Assembly (NCBI GenBank): GCA_039720395.1 | Contig: CM077833.1 | Span: forward strand, 26,682,271 to 26,746,270 | Source of the DNA: Liquidambar formosana | Taxonomy: Eukaryota; Streptophyta; Magnoliopsida; Saxifragales; Altingiaceae | DNA: 64,000 bases | Reading direction: 5' to 3' | In this document: in pieces, positions 11,976-23,483 of the stretch | Layout: each line of letters starts with the position of its first letter | How positions within the stretch are numbered: the stretch's first letter is position 1 | Notes under the pieces: model-generated | Database searches by the model: none | The model's input: only the letters and a program-made list of their open reading frames with translations | Told to the model about the DNA's origin: nothing | Position numbers and translations under genes: made by a program

Positions 11976-13579
11976 TTGGTTTTGGGTAGTTTGATGTAAG
12001 CTCAATTCAATGTAAGCATTTTAAAGAAAGGATAATTGGACAGATTCAATTTCCATGGTATGTCCTAGCTGCGTTTGGATTGTGCTACACATTTCAAACC
12101 CCACACCCCTATATAAATTTATTTCCTGCTGATTTTTCAGGAAAAAATGGATCAGTATTGGAAGAAGACTACTTGAAACGCAAACACCCCCCCCCCCCCC
12201 CCCCCCCACAAAAAAAAAAAAAAAAAACACAAGGAAAAAGATTGGTCAATGCGAGAAAGACTAGGCTCTTATTTTGACAGTACTACAGCAGTTTTGTTTC
12301 TTCGAATGCAAGATGCTTCTTTGAGAGCAACATTGGCTTATAATAGTGATCACCATGGATCATATTTGTTTTTTAAGAAAATTATAGTAGACATGACATG
12401 ATTTGGTATACAATTCCCTGTAATTGATTTCATCCCTATTATGTTTGTGCTACTTCAAATTTTGTGCCTAGAAGCATGTTTTTGGTTTGAGCTTGATCAA
12501 GTGAGGGGTCTATGAGATAATTGTGGGGCCCACCCTTGTCTGTTCAGGAATCTCGAATTCGGGACCTCCAACATTGTCCATTTTAATTTAATTGAGCTAA
12601 TGAATGTTTAAATAATCTATGATGGCCCTTTAATTTTGTGTCTTCTTGTATCTTTTTTGTATATGCCATTAGATATGAATATATGATATTAGACATGAGA
12701 GACATGACCAACTGCGGATATATCAAAATGGGAATTGAACAGAGGGAAATAAAGTATCAGATCTCCATTACTTGCGTTGATAGTAGTTAAGCTCACACAT
12801 TGTAGACACAAAGTTTGAAGTACTTCTATAAACAACTAATGTAAGAAATGGCCTAAGTGCAATTATATCTCAATTTCCATACATTGAAATCAACTAGGAA
12901 AAAATTGTTGGTTAGCTCAGCTCCCCTTTCTTGTGTATATTGGTTTAGTTGACCTCCCCTTTCTTGTGTGTATATGGCTTCTATGGTACGGCTATCAGAG
13001 AATGTTCGTTACTGTTCTATTCACCTATTATTTATTAGCACATTACATTGCATATAATTTTTTATATTTTGTTCATCGGACAACATAACGTGGACTTGGT
13101 CAAGGGAAATTAGGAGGTTAGAGAGTTCGCAGGTGAGGAAGCCCAGGTTTGTGGAACGATGTCAATGGACTTTGTTGCTGAGGTAGGTGGCGTCTTTGGC
13201 TAACATCTTTTCCTAAATACATTTCTTTTGCAAAACTGTTGAGATGATCTTTTGTCTTATAGAGCCTGTCCAGGGTGAAGGCCTGATATCCTTGAATGGG
13301 AAGCTTTGAAGGTATTTCTGTACGTCTCTATCCGTAAATTGAGCAGGCTCCCCATGCAAAGCCAGTGTACACAGGCAGAGGTGGTGCTTGAGGTAGTAGG
13401 GTGATTTTTAATTAGTGATATCATGAACTTGGGTGGACAGGTAGATTTGGTACAATGCTGTGGGGTAGATTGTGTGGTGTTTCGTTGGCATCCTAGGATA
13501 TCTACCCTTATTTATTTATTTAATGGGTTTTGGGTTTGGGTTGTGCTAAAACAAGCACAAGATCCAAACTAAGGTCTTA

Positions 13580-13703
13580 TGCTATGTTTGGATAATGAAT
13601 TTTTACGTGGAATTTGTCTTTGAAGTGAAATTTCTTATGAGAATTTTACAAATTCCATTTCAGAGACATCTCACCTATAAATTCCTTCTTTAAATATAGC
13701 GAG
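13580..13703. mobile_element. Degenerate short MITE ('gctatgtttggata' type)
   Basis: The left end 'tgctatgtttggataatgaatt' type sequence and the right part 'ataaattccttctttaaatatagcg' are decayed inverted ends. The internal text (aatttg..., gagaattttacaaatt) resembles the better preserved element at 43552-43709, so both look like members of one family. Ends are approximate. Confidence 0.45.
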
Positions 13704-14647
13704 GTCATTTTACCATGAGAAGAATTCCAAGGCTTGTGTTTAATCGTATGTGATACAACATCATCTTCCCGTAAGACTTCAACTCTGAAGCCGACAAGAG
13801 TCCCACCAACATATCTGCCCCTGCTGTATCTTCGTATTCTGCCGCCCATGTTCTTTGACCTAGTTAGGCATCTAGCTTATTGCTGCTTGCTAATTCCTGC
13901 GCCAGTGAAGTTTTCTCTCCATTCACACGAATTCAAAGCAAGCATGTTGCAGAGGCTGTGTTTGGTACCTCCTACGACACAGTCTGACACTTGTCCTTTA
14001 CTAACGATCCCAAAGACTAGGTAAAATGGGATTACATCAGGATTTGATTACTTGCGCACTAACTCAAGTTCATATAATGTGTTACTTGGCTGCATGTGAG
14101 CTCTTATTTTAACAAATGAATCACAGCAGAACTCCGAGGTCCCAATCGGGACATGGAATTAGGCCGCAAATTGTTAAGACAATTGGAATCAGGACCTCTA
14201 ATTTAGATTCAAGCATTTTGGTTGTTAGGAAGTGCCCCATCCACAATGTCCACATATTGGATTTGATGTGCTTCACATATCTGGTTAAGCGCTTTTACCT
14301 AATTACGTAGGCTATTGGATTGGTTTTTCTTGTCATCATATCAAAGTAGATCGTTCATCACTTTTGAAAACATGTATTTTTATGAAAGCTTATTAAATGT
14401 TTTCATAGCAACATATATGTTTTTATAGCCATTGATTTTTCTGAATCCAACGGCCCTTATTTGTTTGAATATTTATATTGTAATTGTTGATACGAATAAA
14501 AAACCCAATACCCCTTTCTCTCTCTTGGCACTATCTAATCCCTTCATATACCGTTGTCTCTCTTTCACTCTCCCTCCCTCTCCTTCCAAGCCTTTATCCC
14601 AATCCAATGTCTCTCACTCTCTCAGTTCTCAACAGTCACCATCATCT
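13704..14647. other. Intergenic DNA, nothing recognised
   Basis: Several short open frames but none with a recognisable domain or convincing codon pattern. From about 14515 a C/T-rich tract (ctctctctt, ctccctccctct) runs toward the hAT MITE. Confidence 0.6.
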
Positions 14648-14655
14648 CACCCTAT

Positions 14656-15314
14656 TAGGGATGGCAATTTCGCTCCGATCCATAGGGTCCCGACTCGATC
14701 CATACCCGAATGGGCGGGTATTTTTTATTTTTTTTCAGGTATCGGGTCGGGTATGGATATAAATTTTTAAAAAATTTCGGGTACGGGGCGGGTATGGATC
14801 CCAACAAGAAAAAACCCGAAGACCCGACCCGACCCGCTATATTTACAAAATATATATATTTTTTACAATAAAATATAAATACCTACTTAAACCTATCTTG
14901 ATATAGGCTTATGGAGTCCATTCGAAGGCTCATTATGTATTTTTATTGTTTTTTAATCTTTATGTTTGTGTATAATATTTGTGTGATCATATTAGGTATG
15001 ATTTTATTTGAACAAGATCATATTAATTAGGTGCTAAAAACATTTATAAGCTTGGTATATGATTATATGAATAACATGTAATAGGTGTAAGTAACAAAAA
15101 AAAATGGAATTTAGGAGAAAAAAATCCTCACAACAGGACGGTCGGGTATGGGCGGGTCGGGCATGGGTAGTCCAATAAAACAGTGGATCGGAGATGGGGG
15201 TTAATTGTTCATACCCATCGGGTATCGGGTCGGGCATGGGTATAAGAAATTAAAGGTCGGGTCGGGTATGGGGTAGTGCCGACCCGCATCCGACCCGACC
15301 CATTGCCATCCCTA
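14656..15314. mobile_element. Intact hAT-type MITE, 659 bp, with 8-bp TSD
   Basis: Terminal inverted repeats TAGGGATGGCAAT (14656-14668) and ATTGCCATCCCTA (15302-15314) are perfect over 13 bases. The 8-base direct repeat caccctat flanks the element at 14648-14655 and 15315-15322. An 8-bp TSD and these ends are typical of non-autonomous hAT elements. Both subterminal regions are packed with gggtcgggtatggg and gacccgacccg repeats in opposite orientation, presumably transposase-binding subterminal motifs; the centre is AT-rich. The exact TSD implies a fairly recent insertion. No transposase frame is present. Confidence 0.93.
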
Positions 15315-15322
15315 CACCCTAT

Positions 15323-17876
15323 GATGTATAAATCAAAAGATCTTGTAATGAAGCCATGATGAGGATATTTCTAAGCTTGATAAAATATGAGATGCAGTTT
15401 TTTATTTTTATTTTTATTTTTTTTATATTAGTTAAAAGATGTAATTTACAGATTTATCAACTTAGTGGGTGTTTTGTCATTTATTTATTTATTTATTTAA
15501 TGAAAGCTTTCATTAATTTGTGGCTTTTAATCTTCCAAAAAGCAAGATCACAAGAAAGGAGAACTTTGTATCTTCCATCGTGTGGGGGCAATGAGTCAGT
15601 TTTCTAACAATTGAGAAACACAATGTTGTAACACTAAATTAAGAAACGAAGATGTGCTTGCTCTGAGTATCCAAACAAGAAGTGAACCTTCAATCTCTTT
15701 TTCTCTAGTCATAAATGGGATGAATCTCTTTTTCTCTAATCGTAGATAAGATGAAACAGGACTTTCACAATTTGCTTCCATTAGCAGGTTGCAATAATGA
15801 TGAAAAAATTTTTATGTCTCATTCACTTGTAATTTTGTTAGATTTTTTTTGCAAGAATCATTCTCAAACCCCACCCTCCCACCTGGCGGATGACTCGATC
15901 TAACATGACAGAGCAAAGAGATTTGTAGAAAATGGAAATGGATAAGAAACGGAGAGAGAGAAATGGGTTTTGGGTTACCCGATCTACATCTGTAACTAAA
16001 GTAAAAGACTCCAAAAAAAAAAAAAAAAAGACCGTTGGATCAAAAAAGAATCAATTGCTATAAAAAGGTGTAAAAGTAGAACTCTTAAACTAAATGTCAA
16101 CGGAACCTTCCTTTTTTAGTTTTACCCTCAAGTATGTAAACGTTGGAAAAAGATAAAATACCCATAAAAAAAAAAAAATGATATTTTAAGAAAGTAAATT
16201 AAAAGAATCATTGACTTTTTTAATGGGACTATAATGTTAAAACATCCAAAAATGAAAGGAGGCCAATGAAATAGAAAGGGACGGGTATATAAAAAGTTAG
16301 GAATTCTCTACTTGTTTTAATCATCGTCACCGCATTATCTTCACTACTATTACTATCATTACCACCATCATCGTTGCTGCCACTATCATCTCACCACCAC
16401 CGTTGCCTAGCCACGACAATCACCTTGGTACCGCCTTAATTTCCTTTTTTTGGTGGTAAAATAAATTTCCTTTTTTTGAATTAAAGTTATAGAATTTAAA
16501 TTCACTCGTAATTACATACCATCCAAATATTATAGACATAAGTTATTGTGCTCCTTGTGCCTTGGGTGACACACCATGCTACATTAATTCCAATTCTGGT
16601 AATGCTACTTCATCCCACATTTTGCCTCATATTATGTTATACTATATGCATTTTAGAGGGTGTCAATTTTTAGGGTTTAATCATAACAGTGGATCTCACA
16701 ATTTTACCTTCTTAAATGCATATAGTAGAGCAAAGTGTAAGGCAATAAAACATTACCCTTCCAATTCTACGTGCCAATTATTAAACCCTAAAGATCCAAT
16801 TGGGTGCGGGCATCATCCTAAAACCGAATTTGGTGGTCCCATCCCACCCAACAAGTGGACACATTTTCTTTTTCTTTTTTTAAATCCCTGTTGTTTGACT
16901 CTCTGAACAAAAGCGAAAACAAATGCTTACCTCTCCACCTTTTCTTTCCTGCACTGAGTATTCATATTCATTCAACCATGGGGATTTTCAAAAGAAACTT
17001 TGCCACTTATCACAATTTTGAACTGACTTTTAAGACGTACATACACGACTCATATACAACGAGTTTGGGTTCTCTGCTTGCTTGTACTTGGGTTATTAAT
17101 ATTGTGAGATCAGTATAGAAGAGTATCAAACAGCTCTAAAACAACATCAAAGACCCAAACACACCCAAGCCCAAGTAGAGAACGCCCTCCCCGTACGCAA
17201 CAAGCCTTGTGAATCCAAAATGTATATGGAAGGCAAGATGAACACTTTATAGGTTATACCATACAACGAGGTGATCCTCTCAGAGAAGCAAACGTACTCG
17301 AATGTTTAAGAGATGCTTCTCCGTGCCTACCATCCTCGTGAGTAGTACTATATATATGGCTTCTAATTCTTTATACCAACTTTCATAGTTGATGAGCGCT
17401 TATTCTAAACAAACACAAAAATAATAATAATTCATTTGCATGGCACGATTTCATCTGTCGTGTGAGTTTGTTTTGTAAAAAGTTGGTACAAATAACATTT
17501 TCCATGTAAACTTTGTGTTAACCATTTTTATAGATTAGTTGAGGTCGTCGGCAATTTTATAGTCAAGAATTCACTCAGATAAACTTTGACTGTTTAAGGT
17601 CCTGTGCAATCTTACGTACCTCCCCTTCCCCAAAAAAACAAAGAAATCTTTAATCACCTCATTAAATTTAATATCTATTAAGACATGCAAATTACAAGTG
17701 TGAGAATCACCCTTTTGAAGGGTGAAAAAATAAAATCCTAAAACGGATTTTTAACAATATGGTTGATCATGCACGACTTTCTGCAGCAAGAGAACAAAGA
17801 TAGAACATGAAAAAAAAAAAAAAAAAAGAAGAAAAAAAGGTGGAAAAATGGAGTTGAAGAATGTGGCCGGAAGTGG
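15323..17876. other. Intergenic DNA, nothing recognised
   Basis: AT-rich with poly-A/T tracts and a short ATC/ACC-rich trinucleotide stretch at 16320-16420. No long open frame with a recognisable domain. The last ~150 bases before the peptide gene stop at 17877 include an A-rich run (17807-17840), which is the 3' side of that minus-strand gene. Confidence 0.6.
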
Positions 17877-18164
17877 CTAGTGGCCAGGACCTCTTGTGCT
17901 AGGTCCAGAAGTCATTTTATAGGCCAAGCTCCTGGCGTTAGAACGACTGCTGGAGTTGTTGGAAGAAACAGCAAATGAATTTAAACCAACCGAATCAGCC
18001 CCATCGACTTGCTTGCATCCAGCGTCGACGACACCATCTGCCGTTGAGCGAAGGGGTCGGCAATGGACAAGACTCAACTGTGTCGACGCCACCAGTAACA
18101 TAACACCCAACACAAACCAAAGACTCTTCATTGATGTTGTTGGCCTGTTCTTCTTCATTGCCAT
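17877..18164 (-). CDS. PIP/PIP-like secreted signalling peptide precursor (95 aa)
   Basis: The frame encodes a small secreted precursor. A basic N-terminus and hydrophobic core (residues ~14-34, SLWFVLGVMLLVAS) form a signal peptide, probably cleaved near HC|RPL. A variable Ser/Asn-rich middle follows, then the C-terminus SGPSTRGPGH (86-95) at the very end. SGPSx.GxGH at the C-terminus defines the PAMP-induced peptide (PIP/PIPL) family, part of the IDA/CEP/PIP superfamily of secreted peptides, processed and hydroxylated at the Pro residues and perceived by leucine-rich-repeat receptor kinases. The start has MAM; I use the first ATG. It is intronless as expected for the family. A TATA box lies ~97 bases upstream. 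Function in defence or growth is inferred from the family only. Confidence 0.85.
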   Translation of the reverse strand: MAMKKNRPTTSMKSLWFVLGVMLLVASTQLSLVHCRPLRSTADGVVDAGCKQVDGADSVGLNSFAVSSNNSSSRSNARSLAYKMTSGPSTRGPGH

Positions 18165-18260
18165 TGCTATTTTAATTTCTTTCTTTTTTCTTTTTTGACC
18201 CTTTCAGAAAAACTATCACGCTGTTGTTGTTGTTGTGGTAGCGTCATGGCCTATGCTACT

Positions 18261-18273
18261 GATTTATATAGAG
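18261..18273 (-). promoter_or_regulatory. TATA box of the minus-strand PIP-like gene
   Basis: On the minus strand this reads CTCTATATAAATC, a good plant TATA element, about 97 bases upstream of the ATG at 18164. That leaves a 5' UTR of roughly 65 bases. Confidence 0.6.
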
Positions 18274-19441
18274 AATTTATGTAGGTGAAAGTGAATTTTG
18301 AATTGGGTTTGGGGAGGGACCCTTAAGGGGGGTTTTTGACTCAGCCTCACTCTATGTTGGGCTGTTTTGGTTTGACTTTAAGCTCGAATACGAATAACAA
18401 ACATGACGGAAGGAAGAAACAAACAAAGAAAAAGTCCACAACGTACACAGTAACCAGGCTACACACCCAAGTGTTGTGCTTTTGTGCCGGTTCACGTTCA
18501 ACCCAGAGTTGTTTCACACGGTTTTTGATCCAACGCGTGTGGTGGTTAACACCTGTAACGCGGCGTTTCCTTTTCTTTGCCGCTGCTGATGCTGCTCATT
18601 TTTAAATATTTGTTGATGAAATAAAGGTCAATAAAAAGGTGAAAGTCGTGTCATACAGGGTTCCATGTGTCCACGTGTATCGATCAAAGAAGTCAAGGCA
18701 GAACAGTCCTTACTCAGGTATCTTGTACGTGTGTTTTCCTAAAAACAATTGTGCTAATCTTTTGAACTGTCTTCTTCTTTTGCACAAGACGGTGCGGTGC
18801 ATTGGTAAGCGAGGAGACCCACGACCGACGCATATAGGCTTTTGTGGGTGTATCAAGTTGGTCGAGTTCTTACGGTAAGGTGTATGTTTTGAGAGTATTA
18901 ATGTTTTTCCTAATAGCTTTGCTAGTACTTAACCCACGGGTTAACCATTTCATGTGTCTAGTTCATGCTTACTCATGGTCTAATCATACTTTTCTTTTTT
19001 CTTTTTTTAATTAATTGACATAACAATTGGCGTGACAATTAACGTGAAGTCACCATCACATCAGAATCACGTCATCAGAACATGTTTTTCGAGATGGTAA
19101 GCTAATGTGCATCATAGACCTATTGGAATAGTAATTTTGAATTTTTTTTAAAAAAAAATTTTGAAAAATAATTGAAAAGGTTGGGTTGAATTTTTTTTTT
19201 TATATTAAACAATTTCAAGGTGGGTGGCAAATTTTCAAACGGAAGCATGGTTACTGCTCAAATTTTCAACATTCCCTTTTAAGAACATGCTCTTCAAGGG
19301 TGGTAGACCACTTTGGGGCATACTAGCTTTTCTCATTAACAGATAAGAAAGAATTGAGAAATTAGTATGAATCCGAGACAAAAGTCATACCTTTTGACGG
19401 TTACAGTTCAAAGTTGGTGCTCCTAGAAGCTACCATTTTTA
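18274..19441. other. Intergenic DNA upstream of the minus-strand PIP-like gene
   Basis: The promoter side of the 17877-18164 gene. Several short open frames but no recognisable domain. T/A homopolymer runs occur near 19142-19202. Confidence 0.55.
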
Positions 19442-19449
19442 AATTAGCC

Positions 19450-20041
19450 CAGGTCGGTTATGAGTTTTTTGGGTCCTAGGCAAACTCTTAAAATGGGGTC
19501 TTTCATACCCCTTTTTTTTATCTTAGCACCAACATAAAATTTGTTTGCACATCCACTTATTTTAATTTCTTGAGGTTTTAGAAAAATACAAAAGGTTTTT
19601 AAGAAAATTGACCGCATTATCTATTAGAAAACATCATTTTGAACAACTTGTAGAAGAAAGTTTTTCCAAAATCTTTCGTTTAAGTGGACTTTTTGGCTAG
19701 AGGTTAAACAAAGACGTTAAATGATCAAAAAATGTACTTAAACGATAGATTTTGGAAAAAATTTCTTTGGCAAAGTTATTCAAAATGATATTTTCTAGTA
19801 GATTACGTAACAAATTTTAATAAAAACCTTTTATATTTTTTATAAAACATTGATAAATAAAAATTAGTAGGGTGTGCAAATAAAATTAAAGGGTTGCAAT
19901 AACCATGCTCTTTGGAAAAAAGGGGAAAAAAAAAATTAAATCTACTACAAAGGTTAGTTCCAAAGTGGGGTCCCAATTTTTTAGCCAAAATATGGGGCCC
20001 AAGGCGGCCGCCTTGCTCGCCTACCCTCAGAACCGGCCTTG
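19450..20041. mobile_element. hAT-type MITE (592 bp) with 8-bp TSD
   Basis: The ends CAGGTCGGTTATGAG (left) and CTCAGAACCGGCCTTG (right) are inverted copies with a few mismatches, close to the 'CAGGGCCGG' ends of many plant hAT MITEs. The flanking 8-base repeat aattagcc is exact at 19442-19449 and 20042-20049. The subterminal DNA on the right is GC-rich (ggcccaaggcggccgccttg). Most of the interior appears to be a second, nested foldback element. Confidence 0.85.
19496..19912. mobile_element. Foldback MITE copy nested in the hAT MITE
   Basis: The left and right halves are diverged inverted copies of each other. The left has 'aaaacatcattttgaacaac...gaaagtttttccaaaatctttcgttt'; the right carries the complement, ending in 'gggttgcaataacca'. 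It belongs to the family best preserved at 22651-23049. Outer ends are decayed, so the limits are approximate. Confidence 0.7.
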
Positions 20042-20049
20042 AATTAGCC

Positions 20050-22641
20050 ACGAAGTCAGTGGCATGGATGTGATCTTCCTTCATGCGTGTATCATATCAT
20101 ATATATAAAAGTCTTTGTATACAAGTTATTAGTTGATAACATGCGTCAGGCTAGGGTAGCCTCCACACTGCATTTTATATATATTAGATTAGATTAGATT
20201 GGATGTGATAATATCTTAGATAATGAAGAAGAAAATCGTGAATAATAGATAGTTAATTACTTTATTTGAATTCAAATTAATATATATACTTTTTTTTAAT
20301 ATGTAAGTTATAATATAATGATGGGGAGATTTTTTTCGAAAACACTGTTATTGCCTTTGTATAAGAGTATAAATAGATGCATGGGATATTGGTGCAAATT
20401 AAATTTCGAAAACACTGTTATTGAGTCAAATTGATAGACACTGGTGCAAATTAAATTTCCTTGTGGTACGTCCATTAAGCAGTACTGTACGTGGAACAAT
20501 TTTGCCCAAATATGGAACGGGAATAATGGTTAGGTAAGAAACACAAACCTAACTCACAAACCTAACCCAATTAATGAAGAATTTCATGAACCTACAAATA
20601 TTTGGTTGACTCGAGAATAAAAGAGTGCAGGACCAAGTAACCTGAAAATTAATGGCTGTGTATGAATTACCTTTCAGAAGTTTTGGCAAAGCGCCCACAT
20701 GTACGGCTTTTAAAAGCAGGAAAAACAAGAATACTCGACTAGGATCCTCCTCCTCCTGGTGGGAGGATCCTCAACTAGGAATATTGACTTTCAAACTAGC
20801 ATAACCAGCCTAACTCATTGAAAAGTCACAGGCCTCCTCCCAACTCTGCCAGATGAAAAAGATGTTAAGATAACTACAGTATGGGCTCTCACAAAGGGTG
20901 AGCTCCACAATCATATCCTGTTCACATGGGTCTCATGCCTTGCGAGAGGATAGGTAAGGAGGGAAGATTTGCATTTTCCTTATCATATACTTGTACATTA
21001 AGGAATAAGTGAACAAAATTTATTGTTCTCGATCTCATAGCCCAATGCCTAGGAAAAATGGAAAGAAGGAAAAGGCTAGGGAGGAGATATAAGAGGAAGG
21101 AATGAGACATTTTCCTGTAATTGAGAAGAAAAAGTGGAGGGATAACATTTCTTTCCCACCCACTAAATTAAATTTATCTATCCAAATTAAAGTGGGTGAA
21201 AAAGTGGAAGCTAGGAAATGGTGAGTGTTACTAGTTATGACAAAAATATCATAACCTCTTTATATATATATATATATATATAATTTTCCTTCCATTTTTT
21301 CTTATTTCTTTGTGAAAATAATATATATGGTAAAATGATGTAATTATTTATTTTCTTTTCTTTTTATTCTCCTTGTCTAGCATTAAAAAAAAAAAAAAAA
21401 AAAAAAAAGATTTACTTTCCTTGGGGGTTTACAGTTCTTTCTAATTTTTTTTTTTTTTTTAGTACATGATTGGGAGTACCTTGGGTGCCAACTTAGTTGG
21501 GATTCTGGGTCGTTCTTTGATACTTCTAACTCTTTTCATTTAAAAAAAAAAAAAAGAAAAGAAAAAAAAAATCGAAGAAAAGGATCTCATAAATTGGTTG
21601 TTAATATATTCATCATTTGATTCTCTTCATTTTTATTTGTTAGGCCGAAGACTATTTCTTTAGGCAGTTAGGTGGCTTGGGAATCACCATCAAATTGGTC
21701 CGTGTTTCATTGTCCTACGACTATTTTCCATATGCACCCAACATCTCGCGAAGCTTTCCTCTTATCCTACGTTTCCTAACTTTTAACATAAAATTTCCAT
21801 TTGATCCTTGGGACCTAATGGGCCAATTTGGACATTGGTGGGTGATATTGTCAATACATTGTGAAAAACATATATGCCAACCCCATAAGAAAGTCTTCTA
21901 CTCTTTCTTTATAAAATATAAAATATATACTTCAAAGATTCTAAAATTTCCTCAGTGAGCTTCATTTTCTTTTATATTTTTTCAGCTTATGCGACAATAA
22001 TTCCGGCAAAGACCGCGGCTGCGGCATAGTACTGGGGTCTACTGACTGCTGCCTTTTTGACAAGCTTGCGTTTTGCGGGTTCACGCACGCACTGTCCTAA
22101 ATTAAAGCATGGGGTTGACATATTCCCTCATTCACGTTCTCACATCAGTATCCATTTTCAACTGAGACCCCATTAGAAGATTCATAGATCTCAAATTTTG
22201 ACTGAAAAAAAATTCCATTATCCATATATTTTTCTTGAAAAAAAAATTAATTATAATTCAAAGAGCGTTTTGATTAGATTAATATCAGGCCGGCTTTATA
22301 AAATGTGAGAAGCTAGATATATATATATATATATATGAAGTCGTACCTAAGCTCAGTGAGATGCCATAAAGAAATTCTGCCTTGTAACTTTAATTTACAC
22401 GACTACGTGCAAATGTGAACTCACTGGCTTTTAAAACATGTTCCAATGTCTCTTCACACGTACAGATGACACCATGCATGGTTCTAGAATTAAGAAAGCA
22501 GTGGAAACTAGTTGGCCGTTTGAATTTGGACAAGGCGTTTGAATTTCATGTGGTCAAATTTGGGCTGAAAAAGTTTGACAATCAATTTAGAAATTCAGTA
22601 TTAAAAAAAAAAAACATTTTTGTTTTCTGTGTGGTCCATAT
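20050..22641. other. Intergenic DNA, nothing recognised
   Basis: Contains short direct repeats near 20335-20460 ('tttcgaaaacactgttattg' twice, 'ggtgcaaattaaattt' twice), (TA)n tracts at about 21263-21282 and 22317-22336, and a small palindrome around 20743-20770 (ggatcctcc...ggaggatcc). A 33-codon minus-strand open stretch ending near 21987 is discussed under findings. No gene is called. Confidence 0.55.
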
Positions 22642-22650
22642 GGATGAAAT

Positions 22651-23049
22651 GGGAACGGCTATTGCAACCCCCCATTCCTATAAGCCCACCCCCCTCCTTT
22701 AGGTTTTTAAGGTTTTATGCAAAATATAAAAAGTTTTTATGAAAACCGGTCTTGATATCCACTAGAAAACATTATTTTGAACAACTTTGCAGGAGAAAGT
22801 TTTTCCAAAATCTATCGTTTAAATATACTTTTTAACCATTTATAACCTTTATTTCATTTTTTGCCAAAAAGTCTACCTAAACAATAAATTTTGGAAAAAC
22901 TTTCATCTGCAAAGTTGTTCAAAATGATGTTTTCTAGTGGACATCAAGGCCGGTTTTTATAAAAACTTTTTATATTTTGCATAAAACCTTAAAAACCTAA
23001 AGGATGAGGGGTTGGCTTATAGGAATGGGGGGTTGCAATAGCCATTCCC
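22651..23049. mobile_element. Foldback MITE, Mutator-like (399 bp, 9-bp TSD), upstream of a peptide gene
   Basis: Starts GGGAACGGCTATTGCAACCC and ends in its near-complement ggttgcaatagccattccc. The inverted similarity runs almost the full length, so the element folds into one long hairpin with the loop near 22855-22865. The 9-base repeat ggatgaaat flanks it exactly (22642-22650 and 23050-23058), which favours the Mutator superfamily. It ends ~160 bases before the TATA box of the peptide gene at 23289. It is the best copy of a family with further members at 19.5, 32.5 and 34.25/36.7 kb. Confidence 0.92.
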
Positions 23050-23208
23050 GGATGAAATTTATAGGGAATTAGCTAGGGAGCCCGTACCAAACCAACCCAC
23101 TTACATTATTTGGGCCAGAAACCTCACTCCTAGCCCAGACTGTAAAGTTTGGCCTGTGGGACTGACCTGTCTAATGTAATTGAACATGTCACTCGTCGTC
23201 ACTTCTCC

Positions 23209-23216
23209 TATTTATA
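23209..23216 (+). promoter_or_regulatory. TATA box of the plus-strand PIP-like gene
   Basis: TATTTATA about 75 bases upstream of the ATG at 23289, in a suitable position for a short 5' UTR. Confidence 0.55.
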
Positions 23217-23288
23217 CCAAGAAACAGGCCTTCCTCCCTCATGCAACTTCTACCATTCCAAGAAGCACCAAACACAATCAAGTAAACA

Positions 23289-23483
23289 ATGAAGCATCCT
23301 CGTTATCTCATCTTCTTTGCCCTCAATACTATCTCCATCATCCTCCTAGTCATTATTCTCTCATGCTCAATAAATGTCGAAGGGTCGAGGCCTCTCACGT
23401 ACCATCTTTCTCCTACTTCAATCGACACTTCCATGATAAATCAAGCATATTCCGGTCCCAGCAGAAGAGGGAAGGGTCACTAA
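23289..23483 (+). CDS. PIP/PIP-like secreted signalling peptide precursor (64 aa)
   Basis: A very short precursor. Residues ~6-28 form a hydrophobic signal peptide (IFFALNTISIILLVIILSC), with likely cleavage near VEG|SRPL. A 20-residue linker is followed by the C-terminal motif SGPSRRGKGH (55-64), ending at the stop. SGPS..G.GH at the extreme C-terminus places it in the PIP/PIPL peptide family. At 64 aa it is shorter than the usual ~70-110 aa. A longer overlapping frame (23180-23629) has no recognisable feature and is rejected. The gene is bracketed by a foldback MITE upstream and a SINE downstream (23824-24016), and points away from the minus-strand relative ~5 kb to the left, as expected for two diverged family members. 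Confidence 0.85.
   Translation: MKHPRYLIFFALNTISIILLVIILSCSINVEGSRPLTYHLSPTSIDTSMINQAYSGPSRRGKGH

Larger units (their letters stand above)
9421..13579. other. Intergenic DNA without a recognised gene
   Basis: No convincing coding gene. It holds homopolymer G/C tracts (G13 at 9663-9675, C18 at 11257-11274, G25 at 11951-11975, C21 at 12187-12207 followed by an A run), a short (TG)n near 11408-11422, the diverged repeat pair at 10360-10650, and a possible orphan exon at 11701-11793. Two stretches near 11437 and 11507 share 'gctacagggttt' and 'actggtac', a small diverged duplication of about 70 bp. The DNA from 13090 to 13480 is less AT-rich than its surroundings but has no long open frame. Confidence 0.6.

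Noticed and set aside
12021..12277. Short frames with poly-Pro/Gly tails near the poly-C/poly-G tracts
   Set aside because: Homopolymer read-through only.
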